A stretch of 64,000 bases of DNA from Pseudomonas mendocina (lineage in GTDB: Bacteria > Pseudomonadota > Gammaproteobacteria > Pseudomonadales > Pseudomonadaceae): NCBI RefSeq assembly GCF_900636545.1, contig NZ_LR134290.1, forward strand, positions 1,364,001-1,428,000, in the 5' to 3' direction. A program made the translations under genes and the position numbers. This document shows positions 39,943 through 48,499 of the stretch, piece by piece. Numbering within the stretch: position 1 is the stretch's first letter; the number at the start of each line of letters is the position of its first letter. The notes under the pieces were generated by a model, which saw only the letters and a program-made list of their open reading frames with translations, did no database searches and was not told where the DNA came from.

Positions 39943-40755
39943 ATGCAAAACCGCATGATGATCACTGGCGCGGGCTCAGGCCTGGGACGCGAAATTGCCC
40001 TGCGCTGGGCGCGCGAGGGCTGGCAACTGGCGCTGGCTGATGTAAACGAAGCCGGCTTGGCGCAAACCCTGCAGCTGGTGCGCGAGGCGGGCGGCGACGG
40101 GTTCACCCGGCGTTGCGACGTGCGTGACTACAGCCAGCTGACCGCCCTGGCGCAGGCCTGCGAAGAGCAGTTCGGTGGTGTCGATGTCATCGTCAATAAC
40201 GCTGGCGTCGCCTCCGGGGGCTTCTTCAGCGAGCTGTCGCTGGAGGACTGGGATTGGCAGATCTCGATCAACCTGATGGGGGTGGTCAAGGGCTGCAAGG
40301 CGTTCTTGCCGCTGTTGGAAAAGAGCAAGGGCAAGATCGTCAATATCGCCTCCATGGCCGCGCTGATGCAGGGCCCGGGCATGAGCAACTACAACGTGGC
40401 CAAGGCCGGCGTGGTGGCATTGTCGGAAAGCCTGCTGGTGGAACTGCGTCAACTGGAGATCGGCGTGCATGTGGTCTGCCCATCCTTCTTCCAGACCAAC
40501 CTGCTGGACTCCTTCCGTGGCCCGACTCCGGCGATGAAGGCCCAGGTGGGCAAACTGCTGGAAAGCTCGCCGATCAGTGCGGCGGATATCGCCGGCTATA
40601 TCCATGATGAGATGGCCAAGGGCAGTTTCATGATCCTGCCGCACGAAATGGGGCGTATGGCCTGGGCGTTGAAGCAGAAGAATCCGCAGGCGCTGTACGA
40701 CGAGATGGCCAGCATGGCCGAGAAAATGCGCGGCAAGGCCAAGCCCGCGAACTGA
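39943..40755 (+). CDS. Short-chain dehydrogenase/reductase
   Basis: This 270-residue NAD(P)-dependent oxidoreductase has TGAGSGLGRE (cofactor glycine motif), NNAG, the catalytic Ser in NIASMAA, and YNVAK (Tyr and Lys). The C-terminal part after residue 220 is longer than in minimal SDRs. The substrate is not evident. It stands alone on the plus strand. Confidence 0.88.
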   Translation: MQNRMMITGAGSGLGREIALRWAREGWQLALADVNEAGLAQTLQLVREAGGDGFTRRCDVRDYSQLTALAQACEEQFGGVDVIVNNAGVASGGFFSELSLEDWDWQISINLMGVVKGCKAFLPLLEKSKGKIVNIASMAALMQGPGMSNYNVAKAGVVALSESLLVELRQLEIGVHVVCPSFFQTNLLDSFRGPTPAMKAQVGKLLESSPISAADIAGYIHDEMAKGSFMILPHEMGRMAWALKQKNPQALYDEMASMAEKMRGKAKPAN

Positions 40756-40855
40756 CCGAAAAGTCAGTTATTGATGCCGGCAGGCTTGCCTGGCGCGGCC
40801 TGCAGGGGTAGGGTGGCCGCCCCGGCCTGCCTGCCGTCATGATCATGGAATACCT

Positions 40856-42019
40856 GTGAAACCAGTCCCTCGGGCCCTGCTGCTAGTGGCCCTGGTGCTG
40901 GCGGCGATCAATTTGCGCCCCGGCATTACTTCCCTCGCGCCGCTGATCGAGCGCATCGCCGCTGAGCTGTCGTTGAGCCGCAGTTTCATCAGCCTGACCA
41001 CGGCCTTGCCGGTGCTTTGCATGGGCCTGCTGGCGCCATTGGCGCCGCGCCTGGCCATGCGCTGGGGCCTCGAACGCACCATCGTGCTCTGCCTCGGGCT
41101 GATCGGCCTGGCGCTGCTGGCGCGTCTGGCCGCGCATCAGAGTGCTGTCCTGATCGGCAGCGCCATTGCCCTGGGCGCCGCGATCGCTGTCGCCGGTCCT
41201 TTGCTGTCCGGCTTCATCAAACGCCATTTCGCCAGCCAGATGGGCCGGGTGGTTGGCTGGTACTCGTTGGGCATGGCCATCGGCGGCGCCGGCGGTGCGG
41301 TGCTCACGGCGCCTGCCACGGCGCTGTTCGGCGATGCCTGGCATCTGGGCCTGGCGGTGTGGGCCACGCCGGCATTGCTCGGGGTGATGCTCTGGCTGTG
41401 GCTGCCCAACCAGGCCGGCGCTGCTGACGAGCAGGAAAGCGGCGGCCTGCCCTGGCGGCAGCCTCGCGCCTGGTTGATCAGCTGCTTCTTCGCCATTCAG
41501 GCGGGCCTGTTCTATGCCATCGCTACCTGGGCCGTGGCGCGCTACCACGAAGCCGGGCTGAGCATGCTGCGCAGCAACTCGCTGCTCAGCCTGGCCATGC
41601 TCATGGGGCTGCCCAGTTCGTTCCTGCTGCCTTGGCTGGCGCAGCGCTACAACGCGCGTTACCCGCTATTGCTGGCTTGCGGTGCGGTTACCTGCGGTTG
41701 CCTGGCGATGGTCACCTTCATGCCGCGTTTCGTTCCGGAATTGTGGGCGGTGATTCTGGGTTTTTCGCTGGGCGGCTCCTTCGCCTTGTCGCTGGTGCTA
41801 CCGCTATACGAGGCCGGCTCGCCGATTGCGGTCAGCCGCTGGACGGCGATGATGCTGTTCACCGGATACTGCCTCGGTTGCCTGACGCCGATTCTGACCG
41901 GCTTGGCGCGCGATCTGTCAGGCAGCTACCGCCTGCCGTTCGCGGTGCTGACAGGGCTGGCATTGCTGATGACGCTGGTTGCCTGGTTGCTGGGACGCAG
42001 TCGACGACAGACACGCTGA
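40856..42019 (+). CDS. MFS transporter, CynX/NimT family
   Basis: This 387-residue carrier has about 12 membrane segments and starts with the CynX-type NLRPGITSLAPLIERI motif in the first helix, followed by LSRSFISLTTALPVLCMGLLAPLAPRLA. The family includes cyanate and 2-nitroimidazole transporters; substrate unknown here. GTG 40856 is chosen because no ATG fits; it overlaps a four-codon ATG ORF (40845-40859) whose stop is within the first codons. Transport direction cannot be inferred. Confidence 0.87.
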   Translation: MKPVPRALLLVALVLAAINLRPGITSLAPLIERIAAELSLSRSFISLTTALPVLCMGLLAPLAPRLAMRWGLERTIVLCLGLIGLALLARLAAHQSAVLIGSAIALGAAIAVAGPLLSGFIKRHFASQMGRVVGWYSLGMAIGGAGGAVLTAPATALFGDAWHLGLAVWATPALLGVMLWLWLPNQAGAADEQESGGLPWRQPRAWLISCFFAIQAGLFYAIATWAVARYHEAGLSMLRSNSLLSLAMLMGLPSSFLLPWLAQRYNARYPLLLACGAVTCGCLAMVTFMPRFVPELWAVILGFSLGGSFALSLVLPLYEAGSPIAVSRWTAMMLFTGYCLGCLTPILTGLARDLSGSYRLPFAVLTGLALLMTLVAWLLGRSRRQTR

Positions 42020-42093
42020 GGAATTCGCACCAGTTCCTTTCTTGCCCAGGCGTGCTGTGTTAGAAGGCTTTCTGCTTTTTCAGGAGTGCCGGT

Positions 42094-42522
42094 GTGGAAT
42101 CCGAATCCATCGTCTATGGCTGCATTCGCGACTGGCCCTCGGATGATCCCGAGCAGCGTCGTCTGCGCCGTGAAACCAACCATGGCGTGCTGGCCGAATT
42201 GCCATCGGGTGATCTCTGGCCCTTTCTTGGCCGTGAGATGTTCTCCTTCTGCGAGCTGCCGGGTGCGGGCCTTTACCAGACTCAGGTGATCCACTTCGGT
42301 GCCAGCTACGGCGCAGTGGAGTATGAGTGGAACCTGTGGATCGAAACCTTCGAGGCACTACTCAAACGTCTTTACTGGGCCAGTGCCGTGGTTCATCTGG
42401 AAACAGAGCTCAATGGCATGCACACCTTCCGCTGGGAATCCGACAACGGCTTTCACAGCCCGCAGGAGGGTGCGCTGCGTGTGCGCTGCGCCTGGGAGCG
42501 TGAGGGCGCCCTGCGTGTTTAG
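42094..42522 (+). CDS. Conserved hypothetical protein
   Basis: This 142-residue protein starts at GTG 42094 with AGGAG 7 bases upstream. It is acidic and Trp-rich (GCIRDWPSDDPEQRRLRRETNH at the N terminus, YEWNLWIETFEALLKRLYWASAVVHLETE in the middle). No membrane segment or signal peptide. I do not recognise the family. It is followed after 9 bases by a YnfA-family gene, so they may be co-transcribed. Confidence 0.7.
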   Translation: MESESIVYGCIRDWPSDDPEQRRLRRETNHGVLAELPSGDLWPFLGREMFSFCELPGAGLYQTQVIHFGASYGAVEYEWNLWIETFEALLKRLYWASAVVHLETELNGMHTFRWESDNGFHSPQEGALRVRCAWEREGALRV

Positions 42523-42531
42523 GCAGCAGAG

Positions 42532-42864
42532 ATGATCAACTACCTGTGGTTTCTGCTGGCGGCGCTGTTCGAGATCGCCGGCTGCTATGCGTTCTGGATG
42601 TGGTTGCGGCTGGATCGCAGCGCGTGGTGGATAGCGCCTGGGCTGCTGAGTCTCGCGCTCTTCGCCCTGATCCTGACCCGGGTCGAGGCCTCCTTCGCCG
42701 GCCGGGCCTATGCAGCCTATGGTGGCGTGTACATCGTCGCTTCGCTGGCCTGGCTGGCGCTGATCGAAAAGACCCGACCGATGCTCAGCGACTGGCTGGG
42801 TGCTGCACTGTGCCTGGCAGGTGCTGCGATCATCCTGCTGGGACCTCGGCTGCATTCCTCCTGA
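42532..42864 (+). CDS. YnfA/UPF0060 family membrane protein
   Basis: This 110-residue protein has four membrane helices and the conserved [14 protein letters not shown] and [19 protein letters not shown] segments of the UPF0060 family. It resembles small multidrug resistance proteins in size and topology. Transport function is inferred only. Confidence 0.9.
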   Translation: MINYLWFLLAALFEIAGCYAFWMWLRLDRSAWWIAPGLLSLALFALILTRVEASFAGRAYAAYGGVYIVASLAWLALIEKTRPMLSDWLGAALCLAGAAIILLGPRLHSS

Positions 42865-42897
42865 ACCGCTTATAAGCAGTAGGAGTAAAAAGTTCCG

Positions 42898-42916
42898 CTG
42901 TCATCAAATCTTTATA
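42898..42916 (+). promoter_or_regulatory. Pho-box-like site upstream of the phosphate porin
   Basis: CTGTCATCAAATCTTTATA has a perfect first half-site (CTGTCAT) and a degenerate second half five bases later instead of the usual four. It lies about 107 bases upstream of the porin start. PhoB control is expected for this porin family, which supports the call; the spacing weakens it. Confidence 0.45.
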
Positions 42917-43022
42917 TATCGGCAACTGCGCTGAAATAACCCCTCGCCAAGATTCCCCCAGCACGAACGAGCCACTCGCTCGGGTGTTTTCAACACTAAA
43001 AGTCCAACAGGGGAATTTCTCG

Positions 43023-44276
43023 ATGATCCGTAAGCACTTCGCCGGTTTCGTAGCCAGCGCTCTGGCTCTGGCCGTTTCCGCCCAGGCTTTCGCCGGTACC
43101 GTCACCACTGACGGCGCCGATATCGTGATCAAGACCAAAGGCGGTTTTGAAGCTTCCACTACCGACAAACAGTTCGGTTTCAAGATCGGTGGTCGTCTGC
43201 AGGCTGACTTCGATCAGTTCGACGGCATCTATACCCGTAATGGCAATACCGCCAACGAAGCCTACTTCCGTCGCGCCATCCTGGAAATTTCCGGTGTTGC
43301 CTACACCGACTGGAAATACGCCTTCAACGTCGACTTCGGCGAGAGCGGCAGCAGCAAGTGGGACGAGGCCTCGATCACTTATACCGGTTTCAAACCGGTC
43401 AATGTGAAGATCGGCCGCTTCGATCCTGACTTCGGCCTCGAAAAAGCCACCAGCTCCAAGTGGATTACTGCCATCGAGCGTTCCGCTGTCTATGACCTGG
43501 CCGACTGGGTGAACGACAAGCAGGACGGCATGGGCGTGCAGGTCAGCGGCGTTGCTGGCGACATGTTCTACGGTTCGGCTGGCTTCAACCGTGCCAAGGG
43601 CAATGAAGACGTGAACGGCAAGAACAACAACACCTACAACCTGCGTGGTGTATTCGCCCCCATGGCCGAAGCCGGTAACGTCCTGCACTTCGGGGTCAAC
43701 TACGCCAAGCGCAGCACCGAAGACTTCGATGGTCGCATCCGTTCGCGCCTCAACGTGCGCGGCACCACTGAAGACGGCGTGAACGGCAACCGTCCTGATT
43801 TCGCTCCGGCCGTCGCTGGCCAGTTCGACGGTGATAGTGCTTGGGGCCTGGAGGCAGCTTTCGCTGCGGGTCCGTTCTCGATTCAGAGCGAATACCTGCG
43901 TCGTGACATCGACGCCAAGTCAGGCTCTGCACGTGATGACCGTGAAGCCACCGGCTACAACGTTCAACTCGCCTACACCCTGACCGGTGAGGCGCGCGGC
44001 TACAAACTCGATGGTGGCAAGTTCGACAGCATCAAACCGGACAACAAGCAGTTCGGTGCCTGGGAAGTGTTCTACCGTTACGACAACATCAAGGCCGAAG
44101 AGTCGAACATCATCGACACCAAAGCCAAGATCCACACTGTCGGTGTGAACTGGTACGCCAACGAAGCGATCAAGGTTTCCGCCAACTACCTGAAAGCGTC
44201 GGCTGATAACGTGACCAACGCTGCTGGCGACGACGATGGCGATGCTGTGAGCCTGCGCCTGCAATACGCTTTCTGA
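43023..44276 (+). CDS. OprP/OprO-like phosphate- or polyphosphate-selective porin
   Basis: This 417-residue outer-membrane protein has a Sec signal peptide (residues 1-24, ending AQAFA) and the porin O/P fold. It shows [55 protein letters not shown] and the terminal beta strand SLRLQYAF with final Phe. These channels bind phosphate, pyrophosphate or polyphosphate through arginine and lysine ladders. AGGGGAA precedes ATG 43023. A Pho-box-like site upstream and an exported pyrophosphatase gene downstream fit a phosphate role. OprP and OprO cannot be told apart by eye. Confidence 0.88.
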   Translation: MIRKHFAGFVASALALAVSAQAFAGTVTTDGADIVIKTKGGFEASTTDKQFGFKIGGRLQADFDQFDGIYTRNGNTANEAYFRRAILEISGVAYTDWKYAFNVDFGESGSSKWDEASITYTGFKPVNVKIGRFDPDFGLEKATSSKWITAIERSAVYDLADWVNDKQDGMGVQVSGVAGDMFYGSAGFNRAKGNEDVNGKNNNTYNLRGVFAPMAEAGNVLHFGVNYAKRSTEDFDGRIRSRLNVRGTTEDGVNGNRPDFAPAVAGQFDGDSAWGLEAAFAAGPFSIQSEYLRRDIDAKSGSARDDREATGYNVQLAYTLTGEARGYKLDGGKFDSIKPDNKQFGAWEVFYRYDNIKAEESNIIDTKAKIHTVGVNWYANEAIKVSANYLKASADNVTNAAGDDDGDAVSLRLQYAF

Positions 44277-44300
44277 TACATCACTGATTTTGCTCCTGCT

Positions 44301-44331
44301 TGAGCCCCGTCATTGGCGGGGCTTTTTTGTT
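44301..44331 (+). terminator. Terminator of the porin gene
   Basis: GCCCCG (44304-44309) and CGGGGC with four loop bases, followed by TTTTTT, lie about 28 bases after the porin stop. Convergent with the pyrophosphatase terminator. Confidence 0.88.
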
Positions 44332-44357
44332 GCTTATCCGGATGTGACAGCGAACGG

Positions 44358-44392
44358 AAAAAAGCCCCAGACCCGCTGGGGCTTCGCTTTCC
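44358..44392 (-). terminator. Terminator of the pyrophosphatase gene
   Basis: On the minus strand AAGCCCCAG pairs with CTGGGGCTT around a short loop and is followed by TTTTCC. It lies 7 bases beyond the ppa stop. Confidence 0.85.
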
Positions 44393-44398
44393 AGACGG

Positions 44399-45007
44399 CT
44401 ATCGGTTCTGCTTCTGGAAACGCTGCATGGCTTCTTCGATCAGTTGCCGCGCCTCGGCGGCATTGCCGTAGCCGCCCAGCTCGACCTTCTTGCGGCCTTC
44501 CGGCAGTTGCTTGTAGACGCGGAAGAATGCCTCGATACGTTGGCGCTCGATCAGTGGCAGGTCGTCGACATCGCGAATCTTGTCGTAAGTCGGGTCGACA
44601 TCACCGCTGGGGACGCCGATGATCTTTTCATCGGCCTCGCCACCATCGATCATTCTCAGCACTGCGACAGGGCGGAATTTGATCAGCACGCCTGGATGCA
44701 GCGCTTCGCGGGTGAGTACCAGTGCATCGAGTGGGTCATTGTCGCCACCCAGGGTACGCGGCAGCGAACCATAGTTGGCGGGGTAGGCCACTGGCATCGA
44801 TTGGAAGCGGTCGACGAAGACCAGGCCCTCCTCGTTGATCTCGTATTTGGTGATGCTACCAGCGGGAATTTCCACCGCCATGTGTACGTCATTTGGCGCG
44901 TTCTCGGCCTGTGCCGCATGAAAGGGATGAATGACGCCTGGTGCGGCGAACGAGAGGGGGGGTGCGAGGCCTATGGCGATGCCCAGGGCGAGCAGGGATT
45001 TACGCAT
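44399..45007 (-). CDS. ppa: Inorganic pyrophosphatase with a signal peptide (predicted periplasmic)
   Basis: This family I soluble pyrophosphatase hydrolyses PPi to two phosphates. The signature DNDPLD has metal ligands D89, D91 and D94; KYEINEEGLVFVDRF, YPANYG and the later Asp/Lys residues are conserved. A clear Sec signal peptide precedes the domain (residues 1-21, MRKSLLALGIAIGLAPPLSFA). Most family I enzymes are cytosolic, so export is unusual. GGGAGTCATC precedes ATG 45007. It is convergent with a phosphate-type porin gene. Together they could import and hydrolyse pyrophosphate; this is an inference. Confidence 0.9.
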   Translation of the reverse strand: MRKSLLALGIAIGLAPPLSFAAPGVIHPFHAAQAENAPNDVHMAVEIPAGSITKYEINEEGLVFVDRFQSMPVAYPANYGSLPRTLGGDNDPLDALVLTREALHPGVLIKFRPVAVLRMIDGGEADEKIIGVPSGDVDPTYDKIRDVDDLPLIERQRIEAFFRVYKQLPEGRKKVELGGYGNAAEARQLIEEAMQRFQKQNR

Positions 45008-45104
45008 GATGACTCCCGTTAGGGTTGTGGGTGGATAAACCGGCAGTCATCTTGCTGGGGTCTTGTTAGAGATATATTGCAGTCTGACTTCCGGGATTCA
45101 GTTA

Positions 45105-46238
45105 ATGGCCGTCACCATCATCGACTCGCTTCACGCATTGCCGGCAGACGTCTGGGACGCTCTTTTGGTGGAGCCGCAACCGTTCTTGCGACATGCATTT
45201 CTCAGTGCGCTGGAAGACAGCGGCAGCGTTGGTGGCAGCACCGGCTGGCTACCTTCGCACCGGCTCTGGTGCGACGAGCACGGCAAGGTGCAGGCAGCGT
45301 TGCCTGCTTATGTGAAGCAGCACTCCTATGGTGAATATGTCTTCGACCACGGCTGGGCCGATGCCTGCCGACGCGCCGGCATCGCCTACTACCCCAAACT
45401 GCTGGGCGCCGTACCGTTCTCTCCGGTGACCGGCGCGCGCTTGCTCGGTGATCCTGTTGCGGCTGCCGAGTTGCTCGATGCGTTGGCGGGCGAGTTGGAT
45501 GACGAAGGCTTGTCGAGCCTGCATATCAATTTCACCAGCCCGGCTTGCGACACTGTGTTGATGCAGCGGCAAGGCTGGTTGGGGCGCATCGGTTGTCAGT
45601 TTCACTGGCACAATCGCGGTTATCGTGATTTTCAGGACTTTCTCGATGTGCTCAGCTCGCGCAAACGCAAGCAGATGCGCAAGGAGCGTGAGCAGGTGGC
45701 AGGGCAGGGCATCGAGTTCGACTGGCGACGTGGGCATGAGTTGAGCGAGGCGGACTGGGATTTCGTCTACCACTGTTACGCCAATACCTACCATGTACGC
45801 GGCCAGGCACCCTACCTGACGCGAAATTTCTTCAGCCTGCTGGCCGAGCGCATGCCGGAAATGATCCGCGTGATATTCGCCCGGCAGCACGGTCGGCCGC
45901 TGGCGATGGCCTTCAGCCTGGTCGATGGCGAAAGCTTCTATGGCCGTTACTGGGGGTGTCTGGCCGAGTTCGACCGGCTGCATTTCGAAACCTGCTTCTA
46001 CCAGGGCATGGAGTTGGCCATCGCCGAAGGTCTGCAACGCTTCGATGCCGGAGCCCAGGGTGAGCACAAACTGATACGCGGTTTCGAACCGATGATTACC
46101 CGTTCGTGGCATTATCTCCGCCATCCGGGGCTGTATGCTGCGGTCTCCGAGTTTTTGCAGCAGGAGCGCTCTGGCGTGCGGGTTTACGTTGATGAGGCGC
46201 GCAGTTATCTGCCTTTTCGCCAGTCCAGCAGCGACTGA
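45105..46238 (+). CDS. COG3146/DUF482 family GNAT-like acyltransferase
   Basis: This 377-residue protein of the peptidogalycan biosynthesis/GNAT-like family has two tandem acyltransferase folds. PYVKQHSYGEYVFDHGWADACRRAGIAYYPKLLGAVPFSPVTG and FETCFYQGMELAIAEGLQRFDAGAQGEHKLIRGFEP are the family signatures. The substrate is unknown. ATG 45105 (MAVTIID) is preferred over 45063. It stands alone, divergent from the pyrophosphatase gene. Confidence 0.85.
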   Translation: MAVTIIDSLHALPADVWDALLVEPQPFLRHAFLSALEDSGSVGGSTGWLPSHRLWCDEHGKVQAALPAYVKQHSYGEYVFDHGWADACRRAGIAYYPKLLGAVPFSPVTGARLLGDPVAAAELLDALAGELDDEGLSSLHINFTSPACDTVLMQRQGWLGRIGCQFHWHNRGYRDFQDFLDVLSSRKRKQMRKEREQVAGQGIEFDWRRGHELSEADWDFVYHCYANTYHVRGQAPYLTRNFFSLLAERMPEMIRVIFARQHGRPLAMAFSLVDGESFYGRYWGCLAEFDRLHFETCFYQGMELAIAEGLQRFDAGAQGEHKLIRGFEPMITRSWHYLRHPGLYAAVSEFLQQERSGVRVYVDEARSYLPFRQSSSD

Positions 46239-46706
46239 TCGAGCGATCAGGTTCTCGTCACAAGGCCGAAACAGCTGTTTGCCGGAAGTTCCCGGTGTCG
46301 GAGCTTTCTGTAAAAACTCCAGAGCTTTCAGCAAGAAGCCCGCTGACCTCTGCCACTAAATTCCGCCCTTCACTTTCGTTACGACCGTTTTTGTCTGCGC
46401 CGATTGGTCAGACCAGCTTTGCTGGGCTAGACCGATAATAGAAGTGCGTGCAGCCGAAGGAGGGTGGTAGCGCGATTCGGTGGCCGCAGGCGCAAGCCAG
46501 GGAGGTCAGGGAAAGTGCTCAGGCACGTGCCGATGCAGTGACGAAGTGGTGGAGATTTCACTGCGCCGGTATCTGCCCCTGAACGTGCTCACCAGGCATC
46601 GGTGTGACGAGGAAAGAGACCGGAGCCCCGCATCCGCAAAAGCGGGTGCGCTTTGCCAAGCTGGGCACGGTGCCCAAGAACAACAAACGAGAGGGGAGCC
46701 CCCCAA
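46239..46706 (+). other. Long untranslated leader and promoter region of putP
   Basis: This 468-base region has no confident gene. It holds the palindrome at 46404-46416, a GATAAT -10-like hexamer at 46434-46439, and about 270 bases of likely 5' untranslated leader rich in short GC repeats (for instance CCGCATCC..AAAAGCGGGTGCGC near 46628-46652). A regulatory RNA structure is possible, but I recognise no known riboswitch. Confidence 0.5.
46404..46416. promoter_or_regulatory. GntR/FadR-type operator-like palindrome upstream of putP
   Basis: TTGGTCAGACCAG contains TGGTCAGACCA, the core form recognised by FadR-subfamily GntR regulators. It is nested in a longer imperfect inverted repeat (about 46403-46436: ATTGGTC..GCTTTGC..AGACCGAT). 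It lies directly upstream of a GATAAT hexamer, so a bound protein would overlap a promoter. The regulator is not encoded nearby. Confidence 0.45.
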
Positions 46707-48191
46707 ATGACAGCTAGTACTCCAATGCTCGTCACCTTCGTGGTGTACATCGCAGCCATGGTGTTGATCGGCTTGATTGCCTATCTGCGTACCAAGAACC
46801 TTTCCGACTACATCCTCGGTGGTCGTAGCCTCGGCAGCTTCGTTACCGCGCTGTCCGCCGGCGCTTCCGACATGAGTGGCTGGCTGCTGATGGGCCTGCC
46901 TGGCGCGATCTTCGTTGCCGGCATCTCCGAAAGCTGGATCGCCATCGGTCTGGTGGTCGGTGCCTATCTCAACTGGCTGTTCGTTGCCGGTCGTCTGCGC
47001 GTGCAGACCGAGCACAACGGCAATGCCCTGACCCTGCCGGATTACTTCACCAACCGTTTCGAAGACAACAGCCGCATCCTGCGCATCTTCTCGGCGTTGG
47101 TGATTCTGGTGTTCTTCACCATCTACTGCGCATCCGGCGTGGTTGCGGGGGCTCGCCTGTTCGAGAGCACCTTCGGCATGTCCTACGAGACCGCTCTGTG
47201 GGCCGGCGCCGCTGCGACCATCGCCTATACCTTCATCGGTGGCTTCCTGGCAGTGAGCTGGACCGACACCGTGCAGGCCACGCTGATGATCTTCGCGCTG
47301 ATCCTGACCCCGGTGGTGGTGATGATCGCTACCGGCGGCTTCGACCCGGCCATGGTTGCCATCGAGGCTGTCGACGCGACCAACTTCGACATGCTCAAGG
47401 GCGCGACCTTCGTCGGCGTGATCTCGCTGATGGCCTGGGGCCTGGGCTATTTCGGCCAACCGCACATCCTGGCGCGCTTCATGGCCGCTGATTCGGTCAA
47501 GTCGATCCCTGCTGCCCGTCGCATCTCCATGACCTGGATGATCCTGACCCTGGCCGGCGCAGTAGCCGTAGGCTTCTTCGGCATCGCCTACTTCGCGGCG
47601 CACCCGGAAGTCGCCGGCCCGGTCGGCGAGAACCCGGAGCGCGTGTTCATCGAACTGGCCAAGCTGCTGTTCAACCCGTGGATCGCCGGTATCCTGCTGT
47701 CTGCCATCCTGGCCGCAGTGATGAGCACCCTGAGCTGCCAATTGCTGGTGTGTTCCAGCGCGCTGACCGAGGACTTCTACAAGGCCTTCCTGCGCAAGGG
47801 TGCCTCGCAGACCGAACTGGTCTGGGTCGGCCGCGCCATGGTGCTGCTGGTCGCACTGATCGCCATCGCCCTGGCGGCGAACCCGGAAAACCGCGTACTC
47901 GGCCTGGTGTCCTATGCCTGGGCTGGCTTCGGCGCAGCGTTCGGTCCGGTGGTCATCCTCTCCCTGCTGTGGAAGGGCATGACCCGCAACGGTGCCCTGG
48001 CCGGTATGCTGGTCGGTGCTGCCACCGTGATCGTGTGGAAGAACTGGATCGGTCTGGGCCTGTACGAGATCATTCCGGGCTTCATCCTCGCGACTCTGGC
48101 CATCGTCATCTTCAGCCGTATCGGCAAGGCCCCGAGCCAGTCGATGCTGAGCCGCTTCGACAAGGCCGAGAGCGAATACAAGTCGGCGTAA
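46707..48191 (+). CDS. putP: Sodium/proline symporter
   Basis: This 494-residue SSS-family carrier imports L-proline with Na+. It has about 13 membrane segments. The N-terminal SDYILGGRSLGSFVTALSAGASDMSGWLLMGLPGA and TDTVQATLM and FGQPHILARFMA segments are typical of PutP. GGGGAG precedes ATG 46707; an in-frame start at 46653 is unlikely. It has a long leader with a regulatory palindrome and a strong terminator; no putA is present in the window. Confidence 0.94.
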   Translation: MTASTPMLVTFVVYIAAMVLIGLIAYLRTKNLSDYILGGRSLGSFVTALSAGASDMSGWLLMGLPGAIFVAGISESWIAIGLVVGAYLNWLFVAGRLRVQTEHNGNALTLPDYFTNRFEDNSRILRIFSALVILVFFTIYCASGVVAGARLFESTFGMSYETALWAGAAATIAYTFIGGFLAVSWTDTVQATLMIFALILTPVVVMIATGGFDPAMVAIEAVDATNFDMLKGATFVGVISLMAWGLGYFGQPHILARFMAADSVKSIPAARRISMTWMILTLAGAVAVGFFGIAYFAAHPEVAGPVGENPERVFIELAKLLFNPWIAGILLSAILAAVMSTLSCQLLVCSSALTEDFYKAFLRKGASQTELVWVGRAMVLLVALIAIALAANPENRVLGLVSYAWAGFGAAFGPVVILSLLWKGMTRNGALAGMLVGAATVIVWKNWIGLGLYEIIPGFILATLAIVIFSRIGKAPSQSMLSRFDKAESEYKSA

Positions 48192-48210
48192 CCCTGCTGG
48201 CTTGAACAAA

Positions 48211-48245
48211 AGGCGATGACTGCTCGGCAGTCATCGCCTTTTTCG
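48211..48245 (+). terminator. Terminator of putP
   Basis: GGCGATGACTG (48212-48222) and CAGTCATCGCC with a short loop, followed by TTTTTCG, lie about 20 bases after the putP stop. Confidence 0.9.
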
Positions 48246-48289
48246 TTTCCGGCTCTAAGATATGCCCACCTTTTTTGACGGACGCTCTC

Positions 48290-48499
48290 ATGACCAGCAA
48301 TGACCCGCTCCACGGCCTGACCTTACAAGCGATACTCACCGCTCTGGTGGAGCGCATCGGTTGGGAGGGGCTGGCCCGCCAGGTCGACGTGCGCTGTTTC
48401 AAACATGAGCCGAGTATCAAGTCGAGCCTGACCTTTCTGCGCAAGACGCCCTGGGCACGGGCCAAGATCGAGCAGCTCTACCTGCAGCACTTCAGTTAA
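48290..48499 (+). CDS. VF530 family (DUF2132) small DNA-binding-type protein
   Basis: This 69-residue protein is a VF530-family protein: [58 protein letters not shown] is the whole conserved domain. The SAP-like/helical fold has been suggested to bind DNA. ATG 48290 is preferred. Its stop overlaps the end of the convergent hydrolase gene by 8 bases. Confidence 0.88.
   Translation: MTSNDPLHGLTLQAILTALVERIGWEGLARQVDVRCFKHEPSIKSSLTFLRKTPWARAKIEQLYLQHFS

Noticed and set aside
45008..45104. A possible Pho box upstream of the pyrophosphatase gene (around 45044-45061)
   Set aside because: Only CAGTCAT resembles a half-site, and it points toward the acyltransferase gene; the second half does not match.
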